Of a stretch of DNA of 64,000 nt, positions 27,422 through 35,715 are shown piece after piece (the stretch's first letter is position 1; every line of letters starts with the position of its first letter). The stretch is from Pseudomonadales bacterium (GTDB lineage Bacteria; Pseudomonadota; Gammaproteobacteria; Pseudomonadales; Azotimanducaceae), in contig JACKNX010000005.1 of assembly GCA_024234635.1 (NCBI GenBank), forward strand, positions 62,001-126,000, in the 5' to 3' direction. Under the pieces are notes generated by a model. The model did not search any database. It was not told where the DNA came from and saw only the letters and a program-made list of their open reading frames with translations. The position numbers and the translations under genes are program-made.

Positions 27422-29164
27422 ATGCCCAGAACCACTCTCCTTGCGCTAAGTCTCAGCCTTGCCCTGCTCGCGGGATGTGGAGACGCCGACAGCAAAACCG
27501 ACACACCAGCGGCGGACGTGTTGATCGTCAATGCCCGCATCCACACGGAAGACCCGGACCGTCCCACGGCCTCAGCCATGGCGATTCGCAACGGTCGTCT
27601 TCTGGCCGTTGGCGAGACCGCGGAACTGGCTTCGCTGCAGGGACCGGCAACACGCGTGGAGGATCTGGACGGCCGATTCGTGATGCCCGGCCTGATCGAT
27701 GCGCACGCGCACCCGGCGTGGGGTGGTGTCATCGCACGCTTCTACTGTCTGTTTCCCGCCACCGCGGCCCCCGACGCCGTCAAGGCGGTCGTTGAAGGCT
27801 GCGTGCAAGCCGCACCCGCGGACGCGGCCTGGATTCAGGGCGGACTGTGGACACCCACGTTTTTCGAGCGCTTCGACATCGCCTCTCCAAGGCGCTGGCT
27901 CGACGCGATTTCCGGCGACAAAGCGATCGTGCTCAAGGACGACTCAGGTCACAACGCCTGGGTGAATTCGAAAGCCCTGGCGCTGCTGGGCATCGATGAG
28001 ACGACCGTCGCCCCCCCTGGCACCATTTATCAGAAGTTACGTGACCGTGACGAACTGGATGGCCTGCTGCTGGACGCGTTTGCCGCACTCGTGGACCAAC
28101 TCCCCGCATGGACCGAGGAGGACTACGTGGAAGGTGCCCGCTACGCCCTGCAAGACGCCGCGCGACATGGCATCACGGGCTGGAAGGACGCCAGCGCCAG
28201 CGAAACGGAACTTGCGGCCTATCGGCGCCTGGACACGCACGATGAGTTGTCGGCGCACGTCGTTGCCTGCGTGCACGACAGCAGCCTTCGCGGCAACCCC
28301 ACGGCACTGGTTGCCCGCCTTGTCGCGCTGCGTGACCGCTACGCCGGCAGGCACCTGGACACCCACTGTGCCAAGCTGTTCATGGACGGCGTGCCCACCA
28401 CCGCGCGCACCGCCGCCATGCTGGCGCCGTACCAGCCCGACGTGGAGGGTGACCCGCCAACCACCGGCAACCTGCTCATTCCTACCGATGAACTCATCGC
28501 AACGCTCAGCGGCCTGGACGCCGCGGGCTTTACCGTGAAGATTCACACCGCCGGCGATGGGTCAGTACACGAAACCCTGAATGCGCTGGAAGCGGTGCGC
28601 CGCACCAATGGCAACAGCGGACTGCGCCACGAGCTGGCGCATGCCGGATTCGTGGATGACACCGACATTCCCCGCTTCGCCGCACTGGGCGCCGTAGCGG
28701 ACCTGTCGCCCTATCTCTGGTTTCCCTCGCCGATCATCGAGTCGGTGCGCAAGGCGCTGGGCGAGCGCGGCCTGCACTACTGGCCCAATCGCACGCTGCT
28801 GGACGCCGGCACTCCCCTGCTGGCCGGGTCCGACTGGCCGAGTGTGGCCGAGGACATGAATCCCTGGATCGGCCTGGAAACACTGGTCACCCGCCGTGCG
28901 CCGAATGGTGACTATCCCGGCGTGGACTCGCCCGAACAGGCGCTTTCGGTGGCTGAGGCAGTGCACATCTTCACCGTGGACAATGCACGCGCGCTTGGTC
29001 TGGGTGACAGCGCGGGTATGCTCGCGCCCGGACGCCTGGCTGACTTTGTCGTGCTGGACAGGAACATCCTCACCGTACCGCCGGAGACGATCAGCGAGAC
29101 CCGGGTGCTGCAAACCTGGTTCGAGGGGCTGCGGGTATATGCTGCGGAGGCGCCGGCGGACTAG
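27422..29164 (+). CDS. YtcJ-like amidohydrolase lipoprotein
   Basis: A 580-residue amidohydrolase with a lipoprotein signal: LLAGC places the modified cysteine at residue 19, so the enzyme is membrane-anchored. Landmarks match the paralog at 23128: DAHAHPAWGG, KLFMDGVP, KIHTAGDGS, RHELAHAGF and GSDWPSVAEDMNPW. The GDADSK residues after Cys19 include Asp at +3 rather than +2, so default sorting to the outer membrane is plausible. It is the third gene of the amidohydrolase/receptor/amidohydrolase set; anchoring next to the receptor would place hydrolysis close to the site of uptake. Confidence 0.9.
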   Translation: MPRTTLLALSLSLALLAGCGDADSKTDTPAADVLIVNARIHTEDPDRPTASAMAIRNGRLLAVGETAELASLQGPATRVEDLDGRFVMPGLIDAHAHPAWGGVIARFYCLFPATAAPDAVKAVVEGCVQAAPADAAWIQGGLWTPTFFERFDIASPRRWLDAISGDKAIVLKDDSGHNAWVNSKALALLGIDETTVAPPGTIYQKLRDRDELDGLLLDAFAALVDQLPAWTEEDYVEGARYALQDAARHGITGWKDASASETELAAYRRLDTHDELSAHVVACVHDSSLRGNPTALVARLVALRDRYAGRHLDTHCAKLFMDGVPTTARTAAMLAPYQPDVEGDPPTTGNLLIPTDELIATLSGLDAAGFTVKIHTAGDGSVHETLNALEAVRRTNGNSGLRHELAHAGFVDDTDIPRFAALGAVADLSPYLWFPSPIIESVRKALGERGLHYWPNRTLLDAGTPLLAGSDWPSVAEDMNPWIGLETLVTRRAPNGDYPGVDSPEQALSVAEAVHIFTVDNARALGLGDSAGMLAPGRLADFVVLDRNILTVPPETISETRVLQTWFEGLRVYAAEAPAD

Positions 29165-29220
29165 CCGGCCAACCGGCGGGCGAACGTTGTTGCGGGACAA
29201 CGAGCCGCAATTCGCGCCAG

Positions 29221-29280
29221 CCCGTGATCGCGCGGGCAACAGCGTGGCCTCCGGGCGATGAAGCCAATCGCGATCACGGG
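29221..29280. repeat. Widely spaced perfect 12-bp inverted repeat
   Basis: CCCGTGATCGCG at 29221-29232 is matched by CGCGATCACGGG at 29269-29280, with 36 bases between. A smaller hairpin (CGTTGT/ACAACG) lies at 29185-29202. Both sit in the 173-base gap between two convergent genes. Could be a large-loop hairpin, a REP-like unit or a protein-binding dyad; no T run argues against a simple terminator. Confidence 0.6.
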
Positions 29281-29337
29281 TCTACGTGGGCCAACACGGG
29301 TCAACGGCAGCCTGCCTTGGCCCGGACGCACGAACGG

Positions 29338-29988
29338 CTAGCCCGCATCAGCGAGCCGTTCCCTGGCCCGGTTAATGAATGTCGTCATCACCTCGGCGCT
29401 CTGCGCACCCGGAATCGGAAAAGTGCCGCCGAGCAGGAAACAGGGCACACCACTTATGCCGAGATCCACCGCCCGCTCGAGTTCCGCCCGCACGGCATCC
29501 ACGCCGCCGTCACCGGCGAGGTAGTCGATCACAGTCCTGCGGTCCATGCCGACACGCGCGGCGACGTCCGCCAGCACTTCAGGCCGGCCGACATCCAATC
29601 CCTGCTGGAAATACGCCTGAAACAACTCGTCTGCCAGCAGATGTTGCAGCGCTGCATCACCGGACTCCTCCGCCAGATGCAGGAGCCGATGCCCGCTGAA
29701 CGTGTTCGGCATGACCCGGATAGCGGCAAAGTTCATGCTGATGCCTTCCGAGGCCGCCTCCTCGGCGATGCGGGAAGGGACCCGGCTGCCATCATTGCCA
29801 AATTTTGCTTCGTAGTAGCGCGCGCGATCCACGCCTTCCGCCGGAATGCGTGGTGCCAGCTGATAGGCACGCCAGCGCACTTCCACCCCTTCTCCTGCCG
29901 GTGATGCCAGCACCCGGTCGAGACGTCGCTTGCCGATAAAACACCACGGGCAGACCAGATCGGAAAACACTTCAATGGTTAGGGGCAT
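29338..29988 (-). CDS. DsbA-family oxidoreductase, FrnE/HCCA-isomerase-like
   Basis: A 216-residue thioredoxin-fold protein of the DsbA/FrnE/2-hydroxychromene-2-carboxylate isomerase group. It has CPWC at 13-16 (SDLVCPWCFIGKRRLD), the inserted helical domain, and the cis-Pro loop GISGVPCFLLGG. No signal peptide is present, so it is cytoplasmic like FrnE. I start at 29988 (MPLTIEVFSD) since the longer frame upstream lacks coding character. CxxC retention favours thiol-disulfide chemistry over isomerase activity. It faces away from the Zn-dehydrogenase at 30127. Confidence 0.9.
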   Translation of the reverse strand: MPLTIEVFSDLVCPWCFIGKRRLDRVLASPAGEGVEVRWRAYQLAPRIPAEGVDRARYYEAKFGNDGSRVPSRIAEEAASEGISMNFAAIRVMPNTFSGHRLLHLAEESGDAALQHLLADELFQAYFQQGLDVGRPEVLADVAARVGMDRRTVIDYLAGDGGVDAVRAELERAVDLGISGVPCFLLGGTFPIPGAQSAEVMTTFINRARERLADAG

Positions 29989-30126
29989 GGCGATCCCTGG
30001 ACGGCTGGCGGGTGTGCAGTATACGCAGTCACTGCCAGCTGCGACGACCCGCCGAAGGGGCAGCGCTTGCACCCCGCCGGCCATTGCACGATGGTTGCGT
30101 CCACGAATATTCAGGGAGACATCCGC

Positions 30127-31158
30127 ATGCGCGTCGCACTGGTCACGGGAGCTCACAAGGTCGAACTGCTGGAGATGCCGGAGCCGCAACCGGAGCCTGG
30201 CAAGGCAGTAGTGGACATCCGCTACTGCGGCATCTGTGGTACGGACGTACACGCCTACCAGTCCGGGCACCCGTACAACCCCGCCATATGCGGTCACGAG
30301 TGGACAGGCACCGTCAGCGCCACCGGCGCCGGGGTGAGCAACGTCCGCGAGGGCGACCGGGTGGCTATCGGCGTGGCCTCCGCATGCGGTCAGTGTGGAA
30401 CGTGCCGGCGAGGTGACGCCGCCCACTGCGAAAGCGCTTTCCTCGGCGCCATCGGCCAGGGACCAATGGCGGCTCCGCATGGTGGATTCGCCAGCCGCAT
30501 CAGTTTTGACGCCCGCCGGCTCTATCACGTGCCGGAGGGTATGTCGGACGCCGATGCTGCCATCCTCGAACCCGCCACCGTGGCTGTCCACGCGCTTAGG
30601 CGCACGCCGCTGCAGCTCGGCGACAGTGCGGTGATCATTGGTGGTGGCCCCATCGGCCTGCTGACGCTGCAGGCGGCCCGCGCGGCGGGTGCAGGTCGGC
30701 TGGTGCTCATCGAACCCGAAGCCAGCCGCCGCGAACGCGCACTGGCGCTCGGAGCCAGCGCCGTCCTTGACCCCGGTCGCGACGAAGTGGTGCCCCGGTT
30801 GGCCGAACTGCTCGGCAATGCTGGTCCGGACGCGGTTTTCGAGTGTGCCGGCGTACCACAGACCATCCAGCAGGCGGTATCACTGGTGCGCCGGGGCGGG
30901 CTGGTGAGCCTGGTTGGCGTGGCGAACCACCCCGCCCGCATCGAGCCAGGCGAGTGGCTGATCAAGGAGGTGCGCCTGGTGAGCTCCATTGCCTACCTGC
31001 ACGAGGATTTTGAGATCGCCAAGGACCTGGTGGCCACAGGCCGGATCGATGTCTCGGCGCTGCATACATCCACCGTGCCACTGGCCGAGATCGAGGCCGC
31101 GTTTGCCCGGTTGGCCACCCACCCTTCCGAAGTCAAAATCCTGGTCGACCCGAACTGA
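30127..31158 (+). CDS. Zinc-dependent alcohol/sorbitol-type dehydrogenase
   Basis: A 343-residue medium-chain dehydrogenase. Catalytic zinc ligands are Cys37 (CGICGTDVH) and His57-Glu58 (ICGHEW); the structural-zinc motif is CGQCGTCRRGDAAHC. The coenzyme fold begins VIIGGGPIGLLTLQAAR, followed by LIEPEASRRERA, suggesting NAD(H) from the acidic residue at the end of the second strand. The sequence has the character of the threonine/sorbitol/butanediol dehydrogenase branch. ATG 30127 has GGGAGA upstream. The small membrane protein follows 19 bases later. Confidence 0.92.
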   Translation: MRVALVTGAHKVELLEMPEPQPEPGKAVVDIRYCGICGTDVHAYQSGHPYNPAICGHEWTGTVSATGAGVSNVREGDRVAIGVASACGQCGTCRRGDAAHCESAFLGAIGQGPMAAPHGGFASRISFDARRLYHVPEGMSDADAAILEPATVAVHALRRTPLQLGDSAVIIGGGPIGLLTLQAARAAGAGRLVLIEPEASRRERALALGASAVLDPGRDEVVPRLAELLGNAGPDAVFECAGVPQTIQQAVSLVRRGGLVSLVGVANHPARIEPGEWLIKEVRLVSSIAYLHEDFEIAKDLVATGRIDVSALHTSTVPLAEIEAAFARLATHPSEVKILVDPN

Positions 31159-31177
31159 GGCTACATCCGTGTCACCC

Positions 31178-31648
31178 ATGGAAATTCCGGACCGTCGTTC
31201 ACCCGCGCCTGGCAGGCGACTATTCAGCACACAGCAGGTCGTCATCGCCACCGTCATCGGCAGCCTCATTGCCGGAATACTGCTCATCTGGCTGAACTAT
31301 CGGGCGATGCAGCGTCCGGACCTGGCAACGCGCGTTGCACTGGCCGGGCTGACGCTGCAGGGCATCCTCCTGTTCCTCGGCTTCGTCCTTCCGGAAAGTC
31401 CCTGGCTCTCCCTCACGCTGATGTTTGCGCAGATTCTGCTCGTGTGGCTGGGCACGGAACGCCTGCAGGGACCGGCAATCCACTACCATCTGCGCAACGG
31501 AGGCGCCACACACTCCACATGGCTGGCCGTTGGAATGGGCTTCGCCGTCGGTTTTGCGCTGCTGATCCTCTTCGTGGCAGGCATCATGGTGACCGGTGTT
31601 CCGCCTGCCACTCTCCAGCCTGCCTCCCAGGCTGGCAGCAGCTACTGA
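31178..31648 (+). CDS. Four-TM membrane protein of unknown function
   Basis: A 156-residue protein with four hydrophobic segments, about residues 21-39, 52-70, 75-91 and 112-135, and a short Pro/Ser tail. The first 20 residues are basic. The start may be this ATG or an in-frame GTG nine bases earlier (31169). No family is recognised. Its stop TGA is immediately adjacent to the reversed stop of the next gene, the two sharing the palindrome TGATCA, so the genes converge with zero spacing. Confidence 0.72.
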   Translation: MEIPDRRSPAPGRRLFSTQQVVIATVIGSLIAGILLIWLNYRAMQRPDLATRVALAGLTLQGILLFLGFVLPESPWLSLTLMFAQILLVWLGTERLQGPAIHYHLRNGGATHSTWLAVGMGFAVGFALLILFVAGIMVTGVPPATLQPASQAGSSY

Positions 31649-32305
31649 TCAGGGAGCGCCCAGGAGCCGATCCTGCAGTCGCCGGTTGCGATCCTGTTCG
31701 TGGCGCAATGCTGCCCGGAGGCGTTGCGCCTCTTCCTGAGCGGCCTGCAGCTTATCCCGAAGCGCCGCCAGTTCCCGTTGCATCGCCGACGTGGACACAC
31801 CTTCCCACCCGCGGTCGGTAACTGGCGCACCTATGCGTGGACCCGGCATCGACTCCGGATCGAACCTGCGCGGGCGACGCGCGACAAGACCTGCTTCGTT
31901 GCGCGTGACACAGGCCTGAATGGTCTCAAGGACCGAATTGTCCTCGATGTGCCACAGATGACGTGCGTGCCAGGGCACGGGACACTGCGCACGACTGGCA
32001 AGGCGAATACGTCCATAACCCAGATCCGCACCCTCACCCGCATGGCGCAACAAATGACGCAGCGGCAGGGTAAAGGGTTCCGGCAGACGACCTTCCTGAT
32101 CCACGGTGAGAAGAAACAGCACCACGCCCCGCACGACCAGTGCTTCGTCCACCCCCACGTACGCCGCCCGCACCTGCCTCCCCGCCAGCGTTGACAGCGT
32201 GGCCGCGCCGGTATGCACGGCCTCGAATTCCCCCATGGGCATCTGGACAGCCACGTTGAGGTGATCGTCGAGGAAAAACAGCAGTTCGTGGAGATCGTCC
32301 GACAT
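31649..32305 (-). CDS. Hypothetical protein with C-terminal coiled coil
   Basis: A 218-residue cytoplasmic protein. The N-terminal ~110 residues are a beta-rich globular domain (MSDDLHELLFFLDDHLNVAV..., RQVRAAYVGVDEALVVRGVVL). A linker with RRPRRFDPESMPGPR leads into a strongly predicted coiled coil from about 165 to 213 (MQRELAALRDKLQAAQEE...). The N-terminal part has some feel of a PilZ-like beta barrel but lacks an obvious RxxxR/NxSxxG pair, so I make no family call. Start 32305 (MSDDL) is favoured over 32323. Confidence 0.7.
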   Translation of the reverse strand: MSDDLHELLFFLDDHLNVAVQMPMGEFEAVHTGAATLSTLAGRQVRAAYVGVDEALVVRGVVLFLLTVDQEGRLPEPFTLPLRHLLRHAGEGADLGYGRIRLASRAQCPVPWHARHLWHIEDNSVLETIQACVTRNEAGLVARRPRRFDPESMPGPRIGAPVTDRGWEGVSTSAMQRELAALRDKLQAAQEEAQRLRAALRHEQDRNRRLQDRLLGAP

Positions 32306-32504
32306 CCGCCACCTGATCGACACAAGAGTTACGTTTACAGACCGCGATCGCGCGACACTGTCGACGGAAGTCTAGTCGCGTGGACGCCCGCTGCCGTGCG
32401 ACAGGTCGCACTTGCCCGAGACCAGGTAGACGAGGCGCAGCGTGACGCCGGTCGCCCTGGATGCGAGTTTCGGTAGAAACGCAGGGACCTTGCGCTCAGC
32501 GCGT

Positions 32505-32699
32505 TCAGGCGCTCTGCAGTGTCGGTGCAAACTCGCCCAGTCGATGCAGATCCGACAGGTGGAACGCTGCCCGAATACTGCCCTGCGCGGGCTGGCGAGT
32601 TTCGGCGTACACCATCCACTCGCCGCGAACGTCGACAACGTCAACAATCACGTAGTCATGGCCACTCAGGCGGAACGACTTGCCCAATAAATCCAGCAC
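32505..32699 (-). CDS. Possible small protein (64 aa)
   Basis: A short frame with convincing protein character: a hydrophobic/acidic pattern (SGHDYVIVDVVDVRGEWMVYAE) and AAFHLSDLHRLGEF. I propose the GTG at 32699, preceded by GGAAGGTTGAGG. It matches no domain I recognise. It looks like the small beta-barrel-type accessory proteins often seen near signalling or coiled-coil genes. A longer frame to 33128 overlaps the GST-like gene in a different frame and is not credible. Confidence 0.42.
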   Translation of the reverse strand: MLDLLGKSFRLSGHDYVIVDVVDVRGEWMVYAETRQPAQGSIRAAFHLSDLHRLGEFAPTLQSA

Positions 32700-32847
32700 G
32701 ATGACCTCAACCTTCCATGCTCCTCGAAGAAGAATAGAACGCCTGTCAGGTTTGGACGTCAGGCAAATGTGACTGATTCGCAAGCAGGAAGCGAAAACCG
32801 CTAACAATCCGACCAAAAACGGGGAACGGGGGGCTGGCGGCGACCCG

Positions 32848-33879
32848 TCAGCCATTTCCATGCCGAAACATGGCCTCGCAGCCGGTGCCCGCGAGTGCTG
32901 CGTCAACATACTCACGGTCTTCACCGTCCAGGCGGGCATGTTCCTGGCGCAGCCACTGCAGGCATTTCGCCTGGTACGGAAAGGTACGCTGCTCCCAGCG
33001 GGCGCCGTCCACAGTGGTGGAAAAACCGGCATTGCCCGCATCAACCGCCTCGGCATTGGCCATGAGGACTGGCACATAGACGCGGCCGACCTCCTCCAGC
33101 AGCCCACGCAACTGGTGCGCCACCACATCGCGTGTCAGCCAGTCGCCGGGGGCTGGCTCCAGGCCTGACAGATCGTCCACGACGCCACACCAGGCATGCA
33201 CGCGTGGCGCAATCCGGAAGGTTTCGGCCATGGGGGTGGGGTCGAACATCGCCAACTGGGTGAGCTGCCCGAACAGCCCGAAGTCACTGGCCGCGGGCCG
33301 CCATCCAAAACAGTACGGACTGTGATTCATGTGTTCGGAAAACAGCTGAAGGAAGCGTTGGTAGCTGGCCTCGATGACGGGCGCCGTCACCTCGTTGCTG
33401 CCTACCACGTACAGACGCCCGATCTGTCGGCTGCGGATGTACTCGCTCTGGGCTGCCAGCTCTTTTTCGTTGGCGGTGAGGTCCCGCCATCGGGGCAAAA
33501 TCTGCCCCGCTCGCTCGATGTCTGCCGCATACCACCAGCGGTAGTGGAACATCGCCTTGGTGAGCCACTCGTCCGCATAGTCTTCGAGCAGATAGTCGAG
33601 GAAAGCAACGCCAGGATCGTCCGGTATGACGGAGCGACCCGGATAGCGATCTTCCAGCAAGCGGATGATCGGCGTGGAATCGACCACCGCCTCATCATCA
33701 CCGGGAAACCAGATGGTGGGCAGTAGTTCGACTTTCGGCCTCGGCAGATCCTGGGTAATCGTCGCCCCTGGCAGGGCGAAGCGGTAGCCGATGCGGCGAT
33801 AACGCAGAACGCTCAGCATCTTGCGGGTGTACGGCGAGCCCGGGGCCCCCCGAATGATGAGGTCGTCGTCACGGGTCAT
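32848..33879 (-). CDS. Glutathione S-transferase-like protein with extended C-terminus
   Basis: A 343-residue protein. The first ~90 residues have the thioredoxin-like GST fold (GSPYTRKMLSVLRYRRIGYRF, VDSTPIIRLLEDRYP with the glutathione-binding ST pair). The following helical domain is longer than in normal ~210-residue GSTs. Start 33879 has AGGAGAAAAC upstream. The active-site position in the first helix is Ser or Tyr (SPYTRK). Proteins of this long type occur beside fatty-acid and aromatic catabolism genes; substrate is unknown. Divergent from the D-cysteine desulfhydrase-like gene. Confidence 0.85.
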   Translation of the reverse strand: MTRDDDLIIRGAPGSPYTRKMLSVLRYRRIGYRFALPGATITQDLPRPKVELLPTIWFPGDDEAVVDSTPIIRLLEDRYPGRSVIPDDPGVAFLDYLLEDYADEWLTKAMFHYRWWYAADIERAGQILPRWRDLTANEKELAAQSEYIRSRQIGRLYVVGSNEVTAPVIEASYQRFLQLFSEHMNHSPYCFGWRPAASDFGLFGQLTQLAMFDPTPMAETFRIAPRVHAWCGVVDDLSGLEPAPGDWLTRDVVAHQLRGLLEEVGRVYVPVLMANAEAVDAGNAGFSTTVDGARWEQRTFPYQAKCLQWLRQEHARLDGEDREYVDAALAGTGCEAMFRHGNG

Positions 33880-33979
33880 GTGTTTTCTCCTGGCTGCTGC
33901 ACCCGCTGTACCGCCGGATATCGCACGACGGTCAGGCGGATATGCTGAATGCGCGCCATTGTAGTGCGAGAATGCCCCC

Positions 33980-35038
33980 ATGAACGCACCCGTACTTCCC
34001 GACTGGCTGGCCGCCGTGCCACGCCTGACTCTCGGGCACCTGCCCACCCCGCTCGAGCCGTTGGATCGCTTGTCAGCCGAACTGGGTGGCCCCCGCATCT
34101 GGATAAAACGCGACGACTGCACGGGATTGGCCACCGGCGGCAACAAAACCCGCAAGCTGGAGTACCTGCTGGCCGACGCCCGGGCAGCCGGGGCAACGGA
34201 TATCCTCACGTTCGGGGCCGTGCAGTCCAACCACGCCCGCCAGACGGCGGCGGCCTGCGCACGCGTCGGCCTGCCCTGCCACCTGATCCTCACTGAGCAG
34301 GTGGCCTGGAAGCACCGGCACTACTCGAGCGGCGGCAACGTGCTGATGGACAGGCTGTTCGGCGCTGAGGTTCACATCGTGCCGGTAGCTGATGCCGCCG
34401 ATGTCACACAACAGCTCACGGAACGCCTGACGGCCAGCGGCAGGCATCCCTACCTGATTCCCGCCGGTGGCTCGAACGCTGTCGGCGCAATCGGTTACGT
34501 GCGCTGTGCGGTGGAACTCGCCAATGACTTCGCGCGACTGGGTATACGGCCAAGGAACGTGGTGCACGCAAGCTCCAGCGCCGGCACACAGGCAGGCCTG
34601 CTGTACGGTTTCGCGCGACTGGACAGCCACGTTTCAGGCGTGCTGGACAGCCACGTTCCAGCAACCCGACGGGAAACTCCGGTATCGGTGCTGGGTATCA
34701 ACGTCTACCACGAACGGCCGGCGGAGCTGGCGCGTCGCGTCCAGCGCATTGCCGAGGGCCTCGCCACCCGACTGGGCGCGGCAGACCTGCCCGCCCCGGC
34801 CATTACGGACCGCTATCGAGGCAGAGGCTATGGCATTCCGACGCCGGCGGGCGTGGACGCCATCCGTATGCTTGCGCGTCTGGAGGGGTTGATATTCGAT
34901 CCGGTGTACAGCGGCAAAGCCGTGGCGGCGCTGATCGATCTGGTGAGCGTCGGCCAGTTCAGCGGCGAGGACGATGTGGTACTCATCCACACCGGCGGCA
35001 CGGCCAGCCTGGCCGTCTACGACAACGCATTCGACTGA
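33980..35038 (+). CDS. D-cysteine desulfhydrase/ACC-deaminase-family PLP enzyme with repeat insertion
   Basis: A 352-residue fold-type II PLP enzyme. The Schiff-base lysine is Lys56 in ATGGNKTRKLEYLL; AVQSNHARQTAA, PAGGSNAVGAIGY and SSSAGTQAGL are conserved binding elements. These favour D-cysteine desulfhydrase (D-cysteine to pyruvate, sulfide and ammonia) over ACC deaminase, but the choice is uncertain. Residues 214-226 read LDSHVSGVLDSHV, encoded by two copies of the dispersed repeat (cluster B, 24-base period); relatives normally pass straight from the TQAGL helix to the next strand. The frame is intact. Its last 22 bases overlap the convergent NUDIX gene. Confidence 0.88.
   Translation: MNAPVLPDWLAAVPRLTLGHLPTPLEPLDRLSAELGGPRIWIKRDDCTGLATGGNKTRKLEYLLADARAAGATDILTFGAVQSNHARQTAAACARVGLPCHLILTEQVAWKHRHYSSGGNVLMDRLFGAEVHIVPVADAADVTQQLTERLTASGRHPYLIPAGGSNAVGAIGYVRCAVELANDFARLGIRPRNVVHASSSAGTQAGLLYGFARLDSHVSGVLDSHVPATRRETPVSVLGINVYHERPAELARRVQRIAEGLATRLGAADLPAPAITDRYRGRGYGIPTPAGVDAIRMLARLEGLIFDPVYSGKAVAALIDLVSVGQFSGEDDVVLIHTGGTASLAVYDNAFD
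34619..34658. repeat. Tandem repeat cluster B inside the D-cysteine desulfhydrase-like gene
   Basis: CTGGACAGCCACGTT occurs at 34619-34633 and 34643-34657 with a 24-base period. On the opposite strand each reads CGTGGCTGTCCAG, matching the GTGNNTGTCCA core of the other clusters. The period is a multiple of three, so it adds the peptide LDSHVxxV twice without a frameshift. Confidence 0.85.
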
Positions 35039-35571
35039 GCCAGCCGCCACACGGCGGGCCAGTTCTCAATGACGCGCAGGCGCCCCAGCTCCCGCAGGAA
35101 CCACGGCGTAAAATTGTGCGGCGATTCGGCCGCCTCCACGCGCAGTGCTTCGCGATCCGTCCAGCGCAACGCTACCACCTCCACACCATCAGCCGTCACC
35201 GGTCCGTCGTGTCGGGTGACAAAAGCCTGCTGGAATTCGCAGTCGACGCCACCTGGCCACGTGAGCGGTTCGGCGAAGAGCGCACCCAGCGGTTGCAGCG
35301 ACAGACCGAAAAGCCCGAGTTCCTCGCACAGTCCGCGTGCGGCGCCTCGCCTGTAAGACTCGCCACTGCGAAGGTGTTCGCCCACGGCATAGTCCCACCG
35401 GCCTGGATAAAGGTCCTTGTCCGCCGCCCGGCGCTGGAGCAGCATGCGTCCGTCACCGTCGAACAGGAACACGTGCGCGGACCGGTGCCAGTAGCCACGC
35501 GCGTGGACTTCCGCCCGGGGTGCCTGTCCAATCCACGTCCCGTCAACGTCGAAGGTGTCGAAATACTCCAT
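35017..35571 (-). CDS. NUDIX hydrolase, isopentenyl-diphosphate-isomerase-like subfamily
   Basis: A 184-residue NUDIX protein. The NUDIX box (GEHLRSGESYRRGAARGLCEELGL) keeps the metal-binding EE pair but has Glu in place of the first consensus Gly and Gly in place of the Glu of REU. The GES...RGL.EELG form occurs in a recognised subfamily, so it may still be active. WHRSAHVFLFDGDGRMLLQRR is typical of IPP-isomerase-like and general NUDIX proteins. Start MEYFDTFD at 35571. Its end overlaps the PLP-enzyme gene by 22 bases. Substrate unknown. Confidence 0.87.
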   Translation of the reverse strand: MEYFDTFDVDGTWIGQAPRAEVHARGYWHRSAHVFLFDGDGRMLLQRRAADKDLYPGRWDYAVGEHLRSGESYRRGAARGLCEELGLFGLSLQPLGALFAEPLTWPGGVDCEFQQAFVTRHDGPVTADGVEVVALRWTDREALRVEAAESPHNFTPWFLRELGRLRVIENWPAVWRLAQSNALS

Positions 35572-35622
35572 GCAGATCCCCTGCCTCGTTGGTAGGCTCT
35601 GAATCCGGAAACAAACCACAGG

Positions 35623-35635
35623 TTGGCTGTCCAAT
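35623..35635. repeat. Single copy of the dispersed repeat core
   Basis: TTGGCTGTCCAAT matches the reverse-strand core of cluster C (ATTGGACAGCCA). It lies in the divergent gap between the NUDIX and molybdopterin genes, about 80 bases before the TTG start of the latter. Confidence 0.55.
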
Positions 35636-35702
35636 CAGCGAACCGCAACCTCAGCCCGCATGCTGGTATCGAACACGCGCGGCCTGGGCCATCGAACTGA
35701 CC

Positions 35703-35707
35703 GGAGG
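35703..35707 (+). promoter_or_regulatory. Ribosome binding site deciding a TTG start
   Basis: GGAGG lies eight bases before TTG 35716. No ATG or GTG in the correct frame offers the conserved cysteine motif, so this site supports the rare start codon. Confidence 0.7.
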
Positions 35708-35715
35708 ATAAGCAG

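Noticed and set aside
35520..35530. GTGCCTGTCCA inside the NUDIX gene
   Set aside because: It encodes the conserved WIGQAP stretch at normal length, so coding constraint explains it; may be chance.
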